A DNA stretch of 33,127 nt from Devosia sp. (GCA_029256605.1 JAQSXP010000003.1:1-33127), one strand, 5' to 3'. Counted from the stretch's first letter, positions 10,482 through 20,762 are shown. Made by a program: numbers and translations. Notes: generated from the sequence alone by a model not told the origin.

Positions 10482-12476
10482 ATGGAATCCAATATCGAAG
10501 CCGTCGAGAAGCGCCTCTGGACGGCGGCGGACCAGCTCCGCGCCAATAGCGACTTTGCCAGCAACGAATATTTCCTGCCCGTCATGGGCCTGATTTTCCT
10601 GCGCCATGCCTATAGCCGCTATCTGATGGTGAAGCCGGAAATCGAAGCGGGGCTGCCCAGCCGGGGCGGCATGATCCGGCCGCTGAAGAAGGAGGACTTC
10701 ACCAGCCGCGGTGCCATCTTCCTCCAGCCCCATGCCCAGTTTGACCATCTCGCCAGCCTGCCCGGTGTCGCCGATCGCGCGGCGGCGATCATTGCGGCCA
10801 TGGAAGCTGTGGAGGCCGATTATCCGGCGCTCAAGGGCGTGCTGCCCAAGACCGAATATCAGAGCCTTGAAGGCGACGTGCTCGGCGATGTGCTGCGCAT
10901 CTTCAACGACCCGGCGCTGCAAAGCGCCAAGGGCGACGTCTTCGGTCGCATCTACGAATATTTCCTCACCCAGTTTGCCGATCAGAGCGCCCACGATGGC
11001 GGCGAGTTCTTCACCCCGCCCTCAATCGTCCAGATGATTGTCAATGCCATCGAGCCCGACCATGGCAGCGTGCTGGACCCGGCCTGCGGTTCCGGCGGCA
11101 TGTTCGTGCAGAGCGCCCATTTCATCGAGAAAATGCAGCAGGACCCCACCAAGGTCGCCACTTTCTATGGTCAGGAGAAGAACGCCACCACCATTCGCCT
11201 CGCCAAAATGAACCTGGCCGTCCATGGGCTGGAAGGGCGCATCGAGCCCGGCATCACCTATTATACTGACGCGCATGAACTGGTCGGCAAGGCCGATTTC
11301 GTCATGGCAAACCCGCCCTTCAACGTCGATGAGGTCGATGCCGAAAAGATCCGGAAAGACCCGCGGCTGCCCTTCGGCCTGCCCGGCGTCAACAAGTCCA
11401 AGAAGGTCTCGAACGGCAATTATCTCTGGATCAGCTATTTCTATAGCTACCTGTCCGATACGGGCCGCGCCGGTTTCGTCATGTCCTCGCAGGCTTCGAG
11501 CGCCGGTGGCGAGGAGGCCAAGGTCCGCCAGAAACTGATCGAAACCGGCCATGTCGACGCCATGATCGCGATCCGGGGCAATTTCTTTTATACCCGCACC
11601 GTCCCTTGCGAATTGTGGATGTTCGACAAAGCCAAGGCGCCCGAACATGCCGACAAGGTGCTGATGCTCGATGCGCGCCAGGTGTTCCGCAAGGTCACGC
11701 GCAAGGTCTATGACTTTTCGCCCGAGCAGTTGGCCAGCCTGACGGCGATCTTCTGGCTTTATCGCGGGCAGGATGAGCGGTTCCGCGCATTGATCCAGTC
11801 CTGGTTGCGGCAATCGACCGATGAGGCGCTGGCCAGCCTGGCGCTGGCGCCGGCCCTGACCGCAGCCTTGGGTGCGCTGACCGACGGCATCGACCTCGAT
11901 GCTGATCTCTCCAGTGCCATCGCCATCTTCAAGGCCGATTGGGCTGCGTTCGCCAACGCCGCCAAAACGTTCAAGGGCAGCTTTGACGCCGATATCGCCA
12001 CGCTGCACAAGCGCCACGATGCGAGCCAACCGCTGGCCGAGCAATCGCGCGACCTGATCCGCCAGATCGACCAGCTCCAAAAGCTGGCCGACAAGGCGCA
12101 TCGTGACGCAGGCGGTAAGCGCGGCAAGGCCAATCCGCTCAGGGCGCTGGAAGAGGCGCGGGCAGGGGCTGTCGAACAGCTCAAACTGGTGCGCTATTTC
12201 CACCGCCAGGCTCATTGGCTGCTGTCCCGCTTCCCCGATGCGCAACTGGTCGCCGTGCCCGGCCTGGTCAAGCTGGTGGATCATGCCGAACTGGCCGCCA
12301 ATGACTGGTCCCTCACCCCCGGCCGCTATGTCGGCGTAGCGCCCGAGGAGGAAGACGAAGATTTCGATTTCGAAGGCGTCATGCGCGATATTCATGTCGA
12401 GCTGGCCGGGCTGAACGAGGAGGCGGCCGCGCTGGCCAAGCAGATTCAGGCGAATTTTGAGGGGCTGGGGCTGTGA
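10482..12476 (+). CDS. hsdM: Type I restriction-modification system, methyltransferase subunit
   Basis: MESNIEAVEKRLWTAADQLRANSDF...; DPACGSGGMFVQSA (SAM motif) and MANPPFNVD (NPPF). ORF track starts at 10437; the MESN start at 10482 fits better. Confidence 0.95.
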   Translation: MESNIEAVEKRLWTAADQLRANSDFASNEYFLPVMGLIFLRHAYSRYLMVKPEIEAGLPSRGGMIRPLKKEDFTSRGAIFLQPHAQFDHLASLPGVADRAAAIIAAMEAVEADYPALKGVLPKTEYQSLEGDVLGDVLRIFNDPALQSAKGDVFGRIYEYFLTQFADQSAHDGGEFFTPPSIVQMIVNAIEPDHGSVLDPACGSGGMFVQSAHFIEKMQQDPTKVATFYGQEKNATTIRLAKMNLAVHGLEGRIEPGITYYTDAHELVGKADFVMANPPFNVDEVDAEKIRKDPRLPFGLPGVNKSKKVSNGNYLWISYFYSYLSDTGRAGFVMSSQASSAGGEEAKVRQKLIETGHVDAMIAIRGNFFYTRTVPCELWMFDKAKAPEHADKVLMLDARQVFRKVTRKVYDFSPEQLASLTAIFWLYRGQDERFRALIQSWLRQSTDEALASLALAPALTAALGALTDGIDLDADLSSAIAIFKADWAAFANAAKTFKGSFDADIATLHKRHDASQPLAEQSRDLIRQIDQLQKLADKAHRDAGGKRGKANPLRALEEARAGAVEQLKLVRYFHRQAHWLLSRFPDAQLVAVPGLVKLVDHAELAANDWSLTPGRYVGVAPEEEDEDFDFEGVMRDIHVELAGLNEEAAALAKQIQANFEGLGL

Positions 12477-13615
12477 GCTGGCAGCCGCGAAGACTCGATC
12501 AATGCGCCAAGTTTTCATCGGGGGGGACGCCGTCCAAAGCGAACGCAGGATATTGGGTCGGCAATATACCTTGGGTCAGCTCAGGTGAGATGGGCCAAAG
12601 CTTCATTGACGATACAGAGCTTCACGTAAGTGCAGACGGGGCGGCAAACGGCACCCGGATGGTGCCCAAGCATACCGTGCTGGCTGTCGTCCGCGGCATG
12701 TCTCTGGCCAATGAATTCCGCATCTCCATTACGCAAAGGGAAATGACGTTCAACCAAGACATCAAAGCTCTCCATTGCGTGGAAGGTATTGACCCACACT
12801 TTCTTTTTTACGCCTTGAAGGCTCGAAAGAACCATATCCGGGAACTGGCTACCGAAGCCTCACATGGGACCAAGAAGCTCGAAACCGACACTTTGGGTGC
12901 AGTGGAAATCTTGGTGCCTGAAACACTGGAAGCGCAGAAGGCAGCGGCCTCAATTGCACTTAACTACGACGACCTGATCGAGAACAACCGGCGGCGGATT
13001 GTCTTGCTGGAGGATGCCGCCCGCCAGCTTTACAAGGAATGGTTCGTCCGTTTCCGCTTCCCCGGCCATGAACATGTCAGGATTATCAACGGCGTGCCGG
13101 AGGGTTGGGAGCGCTTGCCGCTCGGCGATGTGCTGACACTGCAGCGTGGTTTCGATCTACCCACCTCGGATCGAAACGAAGGGTCGGTGCCAGTCTATGG
13201 CTCTACGGGTATAGTTGGATACCACGACACCGCCAAAGTTCAAGCTCCGATGTTGATCACCGGTCGATCGGGGTCACTTGGACAGGTATGCCTTGTCTCG
13301 GTGCCATGCTGGCCGCTCAATACTGCGCTTTGGGTGCGGGAATTTAAGCGAGCAAGTCCGTGGTTTTCTTATTTCTTGCTTGTGGACATGGGTTTGGAAA
13401 AATTCAATGGTGGTGCATCTGTGCCGACCTTGGATCGCAAGGTCGCCCATGCAGCGCCAGTCATGTTGCCGACGGGGCCACTAATGGACCAGTTCGACGC
13501 AACTGCACGTCAGGGGTTTGAACTGATCGACACCTTGGACAGGCAGAATTCCGAACTCGCCCGTGCTCGTGATCTCCTCCTCCCAAAGCTCATGAGCGGG
13601 GCCATCGCGGTATGA
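12473..13615 (+). CDS. hsdS: Type I restriction-modification system, specificity subunit
   Basis: 380 aa with GTG start overlapping the hsdM stop; two target-recognition halves; conserved NYDDLIENNRRRIVLLEDAARQLYKEWFVRFRFPG and C-terminal ELARARDLLLPKLMSGAI. Confidence 0.93.
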   Translation: MSWQPRRLDQCAKFSSGGTPSKANAGYWVGNIPWVSSGEMGQSFIDDTELHVSADGAANGTRMVPKHTVLAVVRGMSLANEFRISITQREMTFNQDIKALHCVEGIDPHFLFYALKARKNHIRELATEASHGTKKLETDTLGAVEILVPETLEAQKAAASIALNYDDLIENNRRRIVLLEDAARQLYKEWFVRFRFPGHEHVRIINGVPEGWERLPLGDVLTLQRGFDLPTSDRNEGSVPVYGSTGIVGYHDTAKVQAPMLITGRSGSLGQVCLVSVPCWPLNTALWVREFKRASPWFSYFLLVDMGLEKFNGGASVPTLDRKVAHAAPVMLPTGPLMDQFDATARQGFELIDTLDRQNSELARARDLLLPKLMSGAIAV

Positions 13616-16600
13616 CCCCGATGAACGAGGACACGCTGGTTCAGCAGACCATGGCCGACTATCTGGCCAATGCGCTGGGCTGGGACAATGTGCTGGCGTT
13701 CAACTCTGAGATCTTTGGCCCCGAGGGCACGCTGGGCCGCGCGTCCGAAGCCGATGTCATCCTCACCCGCTACCTCGGCGAAGCCCTGATCCGGCTCAAT
13801 CCCGGCCTGCCCGACGCCGCCTATGCCGATGCCCTGCGCCAGGTCACCGATGCGCCGCTGGGATCGGACTTGTTGGCGATCAACCGCGATGCCTATGGCC
13901 TACACAAGGACGGCGTGCTCGCCAGCTTCCGCGATGCCAAGGGCGATCTGGTCCGGCAGCGCCTGCGCCTGATCGATTTCGACAATCCCGAAAACAACCA
14001 TTTCCTCTGCGTCCGCGAACTTTGGGTCAGGGGCGACCTCTACCGGCGCCGGCCCGACATCATCGGCTATGTCAACGGCCTTCCGCTGCTGTTCGTCGAG
14101 TGCAAGGCGCTGCACAAGGACATTCGCCACGCCTTTGAGCAGAACCTGTCCGACTATAAGGACACCGTCCCGCACCTGTTCCACCACAACGCTTTCATCA
14201 TCCTGACCAATGGCCACGCCGCCAAGATCGGCTCGCTGTCTAGCCGCTACGAGCATTTCAACGACTGGACCCGGCTCGAGGAAGACGAGTCCGGTGTGGT
14301 CGAACTCGAGACCATGCTGAAGGGCGTCTGCAGCAAAGCCAATTTCATCGACATCCTGGAAAATTTCATCTTGTTCGATGATGGCGGCGACCGCATGGTC
14401 AAGATCGTGGCGCGCAACCACCAGTTTCTGGGGGTCAACCGCGCCATTGCCGCGGTGCGAGACCGTGAAGCGCGCGACGGCAAGCTGGGCGTCTTCTGGC
14501 ACACCCAGGGCTCGGGCAAGAGCTATTCCATCGCCTTTTTGACCCAGAAAGTGCATCGCAAGATCGGCGCCAATTTCACCTTCTTGATCTGCACCGACCG
14601 TGTCGATCTCGATAGCCAGATCTACGGCACCTTTGCCGGCTGCGGCCTGGTCAACAATGACAAATTACAGGTGCGGGCCGGCACGGGCGCCGAGCTGAAA
14701 TCCCTGCTGGCGCTGCAGAAGCCCTATGTCTTCACCCTGATCCACCGCTTCAACCAGGATGTGAACCCCGACGAGCCCTATTCGGGCCGCAACGACATCA
14801 TCGTCATCACCGACGAGGCCCACCGCACCCAGAATGGCCTGCTGTCTCTCAATATGCGCAATGCCCTGCCCAATGCCAGCTTCCTGGGCTTCACCGGCAC
14901 GCCACTGATGAGTGGCGACGAGACCACCAAGCGCACCTTCGGCGATTATGTCTCGACCTACGATTTCCAGCGCGCCGTGCAGGACAAAGCGACTGTGCCG
15001 CTTTACTACGACGCGCGCGGCGACATGCTGGGCATTTCCACCACCGACCTCAACGAACAGATCGCCGCCAAGCTCGAAGAACTGGACCTGGACGATCCCA
15101 ACGTCACCGAGCGGCTCGAAAAAGAGCTCAAGCGGGAATATCACATCATCACCGCCGAGACCCGGCTCGATGCGGTGGCCGCCGATTTCGTCGATCACTA
15201 CACCACCGGCTGGCAAAGCGGCAAAGCCATGCTGGTCTGCATCGACAAGGTGACCTGCGTGCGGATGCACGCCCTGATCGCCAAGCACTGGGCCGCCCGC
15301 ATCGTCACACTCGAAAAGCAGCTGGCCAGGGCGACCGACGAACAGGACATCGCCGACCGCAGCCGGCAACTGGCCTGGGTCAAGGCGACCAAGGCCGCCG
15401 TCGTCGTCTCAGAGGAGCAGGGCGAAGTCGACCGCTTCCGCAAATGGAGCCTCGACATCAATCCGCACCGGGCGCTGATCAAGCACGGCTTCGACACCCA
15501 GGATGGCAAGCGCCTCGACCTGGAATCGGCCTTCAAGAAGGAAGATCACCCTTTCCGCATCGCCATTGTTTGCGCCATGTGGCTCACCGGTTTCGACGTG
15601 CCGAGCCTCTCGACCCTTTATCTCGACAAGCCGCTCAAGGCGCACACGCTGATGCAGGCCATCGCCCGTGCCAACCGCGTCTATGTCGGCAAGAACAATG
15701 GGTTGATCGTCGACTATTGCGGCATCCTGAAAAACCTGCGCCAGGCGCTGGCCACCTATGCCGGCACACCCGGCGGCGCACTGGGTGGCGACGGCGACCT
15801 GCCGCCCAAGGTCGATCCGGTCCGCCCGCCCGAGGAACTGCTGGCCGATCTGGAAGAGGCCATCACCGCCGCCGAGGCGTTTCTGGCTGACCGCGATTTT
15901 CGCCTGCTCGATATCCTCGACAAGACTGGCTTCGAGCGCAATCGGGCCATCATCGATGCCAAGGAGGCCGTCAACGAGAACGACGAAAGCCGCAAGCGCT
16001 TCCAGATCATGGCGCGGGAAGTGTTCAAGAAGTTCACAGCCTGCGTCAACTTCCGCGCCGTCAACGCCTATCGCCAGCGCTTCGCCGCCATCCGCGTCAT
16101 CTATAACAGCCTCGAAGAAGACGTCCGCCACGCCGACATCACCGACATCATGCTGCAGTTGCACGAAGTGGTGGATGCCAGCATCGAAACACGGGGCGCC
16201 GGTGAGCGTGACCAGCGCCCCTACGACATCAGTCAGATCGACTTCGACAAGCTCCGCAAAGAATTCGAGCGCAGCCCGGCCAAGAACACCACGGTGCAAA
16301 GCCTCAAGGACGCGATCCAGAAGAAGCTCGAACTGATGCTGCGCCAGAACCCCCTGCGCACCAATTTCCAGCAGCACTACGAGGACCTGGTCGCCAGCTA
16401 CAACAGCGAGAAGGACGCGGTGAATATCGAACGCACTTTTGCGGCCCTCCTGATCCTCGTCGAGGAACTGGACCACGAACAAAAGCGCGCCATGCGCGAG
16501 GGCCTCGACGAGGAGACGCTGGCTCTGTTCGATCTGCTCTTGAAGCCCGACCTGGAAAAGTCTGACATCGCCAAGCTCAAGAAGGTGGCGGTGGATCTGT

Positions 16601-16812
16601 ATCAGACCCTCAAACTGCAGCTCGACGCCATGCAGGACTTCGCTGGCAAGCAGGCCACCCGCGACGCCATCCGCGTCGCGATCGCGGATTTCCTATACGA
16701 TGATCGGACCGGGCTGCCGCCTAGTTACCAGGCCGATGAAGTCGACCTCAAGGCCCAGGCCGTTTTCGCGCATATCCTAAGCCTCGGGCACGCGAACTTC
16801 CATGCCGATTGA
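13612..16812 (+). CDS. hsdR: Type I restriction-modification system, endonuclease/translocase subunit
   Basis: 1066 aa; FVECKALHKDI nuclease motif, GVFWHTQGSGKSYS Walker A, VITDEAHRTQ DEAH box, GFTGTPLM; ATGA overlap with hsdS. Confidence 0.96.
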   Translation: MTPMNEDTLVQQTMADYLANALGWDNVLAFNSEIFGPEGTLGRASEADVILTRYLGEALIRLNPGLPDAAYADALRQVTDAPLGSDLLAINRDAYGLHKDGVLASFRDAKGDLVRQRLRLIDFDNPENNHFLCVRELWVRGDLYRRRPDIIGYVNGLPLLFVECKALHKDIRHAFEQNLSDYKDTVPHLFHHNAFIILTNGHAAKIGSLSSRYEHFNDWTRLEEDESGVVELETMLKGVCSKANFIDILENFILFDDGGDRMVKIVARNHQFLGVNRAIAAVRDREARDGKLGVFWHTQGSGKSYSIAFLTQKVHRKIGANFTFLICTDRVDLDSQIYGTFAGCGLVNNDKLQVRAGTGAELKSLLALQKPYVFTLIHRFNQDVNPDEPYSGRNDIIVITDEAHRTQNGLLSLNMRNALPNASFLGFTGTPLMSGDETTKRTFGDYVSTYDFQRAVQDKATVPLYYDARGDMLGISTTDLNEQIAAKLEELDLDDPNVTERLEKELKREYHIITAETRLDAVAADFVDHYTTGWQSGKAMLVCIDKVTCVRMHALIAKHWAARIVTLEKQLARATDEQDIADRSRQLAWVKATKAAVVVSEEQGEVDRFRKWSLDINPHRALIKHGFDTQDGKRLDLESAFKKEDHPFRIAIVCAMWLTGFDVPSLSTLYLDKPLKAHTLMQAIARANRVYVGKNNGLIVDYCGILKNLRQALATYAGTPGGALGGDGDLPPKVDPVRPPEELLADLEEAITAAEAFLADRDFRLLDILDKTGFERNRAIIDAKEAVNENDESRKRFQIMAREVFKKFTACVNFRAVNAYRQRFAAIRVIYNSLEEDVRHADITDIMLQLHEVVDASIETRGAGERDQRPYDISQIDFDKLRKEFERSPAKNTTVQSLKDAIQKKLELMLRQNPLRTNFQQHYEDLVASYNSEKDAVNIERTFAALLILVEELDHEQKRAMREGLDEETLALFDLLLKPDLEKSDIAKLKKVAVDLYQTLKLQLDAMQDFAGKQATRDAIRVAIADFLYDDRTGLPPSYQADEVDLKAQAVFAHILSLGHANFHAD

Positions 16813-16914
16813 CACTTAGTCGCTTTGGAAAGGCAGGAGCCTGCCTACAATGCCGCACCGGGATCCTAATCACGCGGTGACAACCGCTGGTCGGTGGCGG
16901 CAAAGGCTGATCCA

Positions 16915-17508
16915 CTATCCGGGCTGCTGCGCCCCAGCGTCGATCTGGGTCCCTCGGCGGATCAGGAAGAGAATTGGCGTGGCCGCCAGAACCATCCACG
17001 CCTTTCCCAGCGATTGCCCCAACAGGAGGTCTATGCTCCCGAACGCGACCAATAGGAAGATCAGGCTGTCGAGCAGGAGGCCTACCATGCTGCTGGCGAG
17101 GGAAGCCACAAACAGTCCCCGCCGACGCAAGGCGGTGTAGATCAGGAGATCGGCGAGTTCGGCCACCAGGAACGCTCCCGCCGAGGCGACGGCAAGCTGG
17201 GGCGAGGCCACAAGCGCCGCTATGATCGCACCGACGAGGACCGCAGCAAACGCCCAGCGCACGCCCACTTCCTCCTGCACGAGGTCGCGCAGAACGAGAG
17301 ACAACCCTGCCAACGCCACTCCCGAGGGCGCCAACACCCCGGGCCACACGGGTATCACGCATGGCCCATGGGGAAAGCAGGTGCTTCCGACGTTCAGCAC
17401 CATCCAGTTCGCCGCCGGGACGGTGAGGACGAAGGCAACGATAGCGATTGCGCCCAGGGGGCGGAAAGCCTCGCGACGATCGCGATCAGGAGCAATCGAC
17501 ATCATCAT
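16915..17508 (-). CDS. VUT/YhhQ-like membrane protein (queuosine-precursor transporter family)
   Basis: 197 aa hydrophobic; LNVGSTCFPHGPCVIPVWPGVLAPSGVALAGLSLVLRDLVQEEVG...LVAELADLLIYTALRRRGLFVASLASSMVGLLLDSLIFLLVAFGS is the DUF165/VUT signature layout. Confidence 0.8.
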   Translation of the reverse strand: MMMSIAPDRDRREAFRPLGAIAIVAFVLTVPAANWMVLNVGSTCFPHGPCVIPVWPGVLAPSGVALAGLSLVLRDLVQEEVGVRWAFAAVLVGAIIAALVASPQLAVASAGAFLVAELADLLIYTALRRRGLFVASLASSMVGLLLDSLIFLLVAFGSIDLLLGQSLGKAWMVLAATPILFLIRRGTQIDAGAQQPG

Positions 17509-17572
17509 ATCCCTCGTCCCAATCTGACCGCGGTCGTTGTTCCGATGCTTGGGGGTCTGCTCGGGCGTGCGG

Positions 17573-19003
17573 TCAAATCGGCTTGAACATGCTTTCGGCA
17601 GCGTCGGAATTGAGGCGCGCCCAGAACTCCATGGCGTACCTGTCCGTCATGCCGGCGACGAAATCGCAGACCTCGCGGGCCTTGACGCTGACATTGGGCG
17701 CCTCGCGGATGCGGCCCCGGACATCGGAGGGCATCAGCAGGTCGCCACGATCTCCCATTAGGGCCTTGAAGATATCGGTGACGAGGTCGTAGCCCCGATA
17801 CTCGCCCAGCTTGACGCGCGGCGCATAGATCGCCGCCACGAACGTGTATTGCTTCAACACTTCCTTCCGCAGCATGAGCTTCTCGGGAAGGTAGACTTGG
17901 CTGAGCGCTGGGCACTCCTTGTGCGGCTTGAGCTCGACCCCGGCGATGAACTGATGCACGAGCTCCGACGAGAACTCGGTCCTCTTATAGCCATCCTCGC
18001 TCATGACCTTGGAGGTGCGGTAGGCTTCGGCGAACTTCAACAGGCTCTCGTCGCGCTTGGCCTGCTGGGCGGTCTCGTCATCGATCACTATGCCGTCGAG
18101 TGGCGAATCCGCTTCCTCCGTCGGCTGCTCGATGATGTCCGAGAATATCTCCATGAAGACCGCCTGGATCTCGTTGATGGTCACCGTCCGCTTCATCGCC
18201 TTCGAGGCCCGCTTCGCCACCGCGCCGAGCAGAGCTTCGTCCGACGCCAGCATCTCCGCGGGCGACAGGAAGCCGACCTTGAAGCAGTCCTCGAGGTCGT
18301 AGACCGAGTAGGCAATGTCGTCCGCCAGATCCATGATGCTACATTCGATAGTAGAGAACTTCTCCTCGGGACCGGGGACGTAGCCATTCAGCACCGATGC
18401 CTTGACCCGGTCGACGATTACCTTTTCCGAACCATAGTAGCCTTTGACGAAGCCATCCGCCGCCTTCCGGATGGCCGGTATCTCGTTGTCATACTTCAGA
18501 GTCGCCGCGATGGTCCGATGGCAGAGATTCAGCCCTGCCCTGTCGTCGCCAGCCAGGGGCTCGGCGTACCGCAATTTCTTCTCGAGGCGCGTCAGGATGC
18601 GTAGCGTCTGGGCGTTCCCCTCGAAGCCACCGTAGCGTTGCATTGCCTTGTCGAGCGCGCTCTCGCCGTTGTGGCCGAACGGCGGGTGACCGATGTCGTG
18701 CACCAGGCCTGCAGTGGCGCAGAGTCTGGGGTCGATCTTGCCACCTAGATCCTTTTCATGGTCGAAGTTGATGCGCTCGGCGATGCCTTGGGCAATCTGC
18801 GCCACTTCCAGCGAGTGGGTGAGCCGGTTTCGGAAGAAATCCGACTCCCGGCTTGGGAAGACCTGGGTCTTGCCCTGCTGCCGGCGGAAGCTGGCTGAGT
18901 GGATTATCCGACCGTAGTCGCGGCCGAACTCGTCGCGCCACTGCTTGTCGTGGCCGTCCTTCTCGACGACCACTTCGCGACTGCGATCTGCATCGGTGTA
19001 CAT
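17573..19003 (-). CDS. dgt: deoxyguanosinetriphosphate triphosphohydrolase (dGTPase)
   Basis: 476 aa; YGRIIHSASFRRQQGKTQVFPSRESDFFRNRLTHSLEVAQIAQGIA...CATAGLVHDIGHPPFGHNGE HD motif; MDLADDIAYSVYDLED. Confidence 0.95.
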   Translation of the reverse strand: MYTDADRSREVVVEKDGHDKQWRDEFGRDYGRIIHSASFRRQQGKTQVFPSRESDFFRNRLTHSLEVAQIAQGIAERINFDHEKDLGGKIDPRLCATAGLVHDIGHPPFGHNGESALDKAMQRYGGFEGNAQTLRILTRLEKKLRYAEPLAGDDRAGLNLCHRTIAATLKYDNEIPAIRKAADGFVKGYYGSEKVIVDRVKASVLNGYVPGPEEKFSTIECSIMDLADDIAYSVYDLEDCFKVGFLSPAEMLASDEALLGAVAKRASKAMKRTVTINEIQAVFMEIFSDIIEQPTEEADSPLDGIVIDDETAQQAKRDESLLKFAEAYRTSKVMSEDGYKRTEFSSELVHQFIAGVELKPHKECPALSQVYLPEKLMLRKEVLKQYTFVAAIYAPRVKLGEYRGYDLVTDIFKALMGDRGDLLMPSDVRGRIREAPNVSVKAREVCDFVAGMTDRYAMEFWARLNSDAAESMFKPI

Positions 19004-19006
19004 GGT

Positions 19007-19174
19007 CTAGGCCGGCTGATTGACGGGGCCGTGCTGCTGTCCTTCTTTGACAGCGTCCTGGGCCTTCTTCTCCTTCACCCGTTGCTCTGCGCGAATACGC
19101 ACCGTCTCCCGCAATGTGCTCAGTCCGCGCTTTGCCTCCTGCCTTGCATGCACGACGGCCTGGAAGTTCGCCAT
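19007..19174 (-). CDS. small basic hypothetical protein between dGTPase and PEP-synthase-like gene
   Basis: MANFQAVVHARQEAKRGLSTLRETVRIRAEQRVKEKKAQDAVKEGQQHGPVNQPA; SD-like GGAG upstream of the ATG at 19174; an alternative in-frame start at 19258 overlaps the upstream stop. Confidence 0.6.
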   Translation of the reverse strand: MANFQAVVHARQEAKRGLSTLRETVRIRAEQRVKEKKAQDAVKEGQQHGPVNQPA

Positions 19175-19236
19175 TCTAGTTCTCCTGCTTCGGTGTTCGA
19201 CCCAAGGGTTGCACCCTTGAATGTTCTCATTATGTT

Positions 19237-20661
19237 CTAATTCGACGACATTGGCCATGCTTCGTCCGCTCGTGTCATACGCGTCGGTACCCCGGCCTTT
19301 CGGGCGACGTCGGCCACATGGCTCGTCAAACCGACCTCGCCCCGCAGCAGCAGGCCATGGCCGGTCGGAAGCGACTGCATTCGCAGCCGCAGCGCCGCCA
19401 GACCTTCAGACACATCGAATACCGCCCATTCGTCCGCCTCGCCCGGCACGATGACCGAACCCGCCGAACGGCTGGCGCCACGGTGCAGTTGCATGACCCA
19501 GACCTGCTGGCCGTCGAAAGCCCACTCGAAACGGACGTCACCCAGGGCGGCAACGAGGCGGGCGTGCGTAGCGCGTACCATCGCCACCACTGCGTCGGGA
19601 AGTGCCATCGGAGGCGTGGTGCCTTGCATGAACTCCTCGCCGGTGCCGCTGGCGCCTTCCACGTAGAGGATGCCATCTGCGCCCTGCACCGCGGCACCGG
19701 ACCAGACGGCGGGAACGGCCTCTTGGGCCAGCACGGATACGATCGAAGTGCTGTCGGGATCCTCACGGGAGAGCAAGGCGAAGGGGTCCAACCATCCTCG
19801 TGCGGTGGTGAATTTGCCGGGCACTTGTTCTACTGGGCACGTCCGGGTCCAGACCTCCTTCGACCCGGTCGGCGTGCCGAAAACGAATGGCGCCAGGCGT
19901 CGACCGATCACCGTGCTCCGCGGAACCGGGAAACCAGCAAGGTGCGCGACGAGCAGGCCGAAGGCCTTGTCGCCCATCATCCGGGAGAAATCGTTGGGCC
20001 ACCGAACGTCAACCCGAGTCCCGGGCAGGGACTCGTGGGTACCGAACTCCCAATAGAGCACGTGTGACTGCCGGTATCCCCGCGGGGCCGGGTGGAGGCT
20101 GAACTCGAGGCGAGCAGTCGCGCCATGGGCCAGCTCGGGCCCGAACCCGAAGACGGTGCGGAAGGCGGCTTCGGCCCACTCGGCGGGGAGGGAGGCAAAA
20201 CCCTCCCGCTCGACGCCACGGGGTGTCGCGTCGGGACGGAACTCCACGACGTCATCGAGGATCACGCCGGAGACGCCGCCATCGGACACGTCGATGGTCT
20301 CGTTGACGATGGCAAAGCTTCCCTCGGACGAGAACCGCGCAAGCGCGTCCAGGACGGTCTCGGCATCCTGCAGTGCGTAGAGGAACTCGCGGCTCTGCGA
20401 GGACGCTTCGCTGAAGGTACGGATGTTGACCGTGCCTTCCCCGCTCCGTTCGAATAGGGCCCGAACTGCTTCCTCAGTGGTGGTGAACCGGTGGTTGGCC
20501 GGCAAGCCGGACAGCCGGCAATATTCCTGCCGCGGGCCCGAGGCAGAGGGCGAGAAGCTCACGAATTGGGCGACGTTGAACCTCTCCGCCAGTCTGTTCA
20601 GCGTGGCGTCCTTGCGGAAATCGGGCCCCGCGCTGTGAGAAAGGTTTCCGGAATGGATCAT
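19237..20661 (-). CDS. PEP synthase/PPDK-like phosphotransferase (ATP-grasp-type nucleotide-binding plus swivelling His domain)
   Basis: 474 aa; VRALFERSGEGTVNIRTFSEASSQSREFLYALQDAETVLDAL, WAFDGQQVWVMQLHRG, C-terminal GEVGLTSHVADVARKAGVPT matching the GxTSHxAxxAR phosphohistidine motif. Confidence 0.75.
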   Translation of the reverse strand: MIHSGNLSHSAGPDFRKDATLNRLAERFNVAQFVSFSPSASGPRQEYCRLSGLPANHRFTTTEEAVRALFERSGEGTVNIRTFSEASSQSREFLYALQDAETVLDALARFSSEGSFAIVNETIDVSDGGVSGVILDDVVEFRPDATPRGVEREGFASLPAEWAEAAFRTVFGFGPELAHGATARLEFSLHPAPRGYRQSHVLYWEFGTHESLPGTRVDVRWPNDFSRMMGDKAFGLLVAHLAGFPVPRSTVIGRRLAPFVFGTPTGSKEVWTRTCPVEQVPGKFTTARGWLDPFALLSREDPDSTSIVSVLAQEAVPAVWSGAAVQGADGILYVEGASGTGEEFMQGTTPPMALPDAVVAMVRATHARLVAALGDVRFEWAFDGQQVWVMQLHRGASRSAGSVIVPGEADEWAVFDVSEGLAALRLRMQSLPTGHGLLLRGEVGLTSHVADVARKAGVPTRMTRADEAWPMSSN

Positions 20662-20762
20662 TGGTGGTTGCGATCCAACATGGTTGGCAGGTCTCGCTGG
20701 TCATCGATTTTACACTTGGGACGGTAAACATTCCCTTTGCAAGAGACAAACCGACCGCTGCT

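Noticed and set aside
11022-12518. Long minus-strand ORF opposite hsdM (and similar 15409..16482, 14665..15369 opposite hsdR)
   Set aside because: Shadow ORFs in high-GC coding DNA; the plus-strand proteins carry clear Type I R-M motifs.
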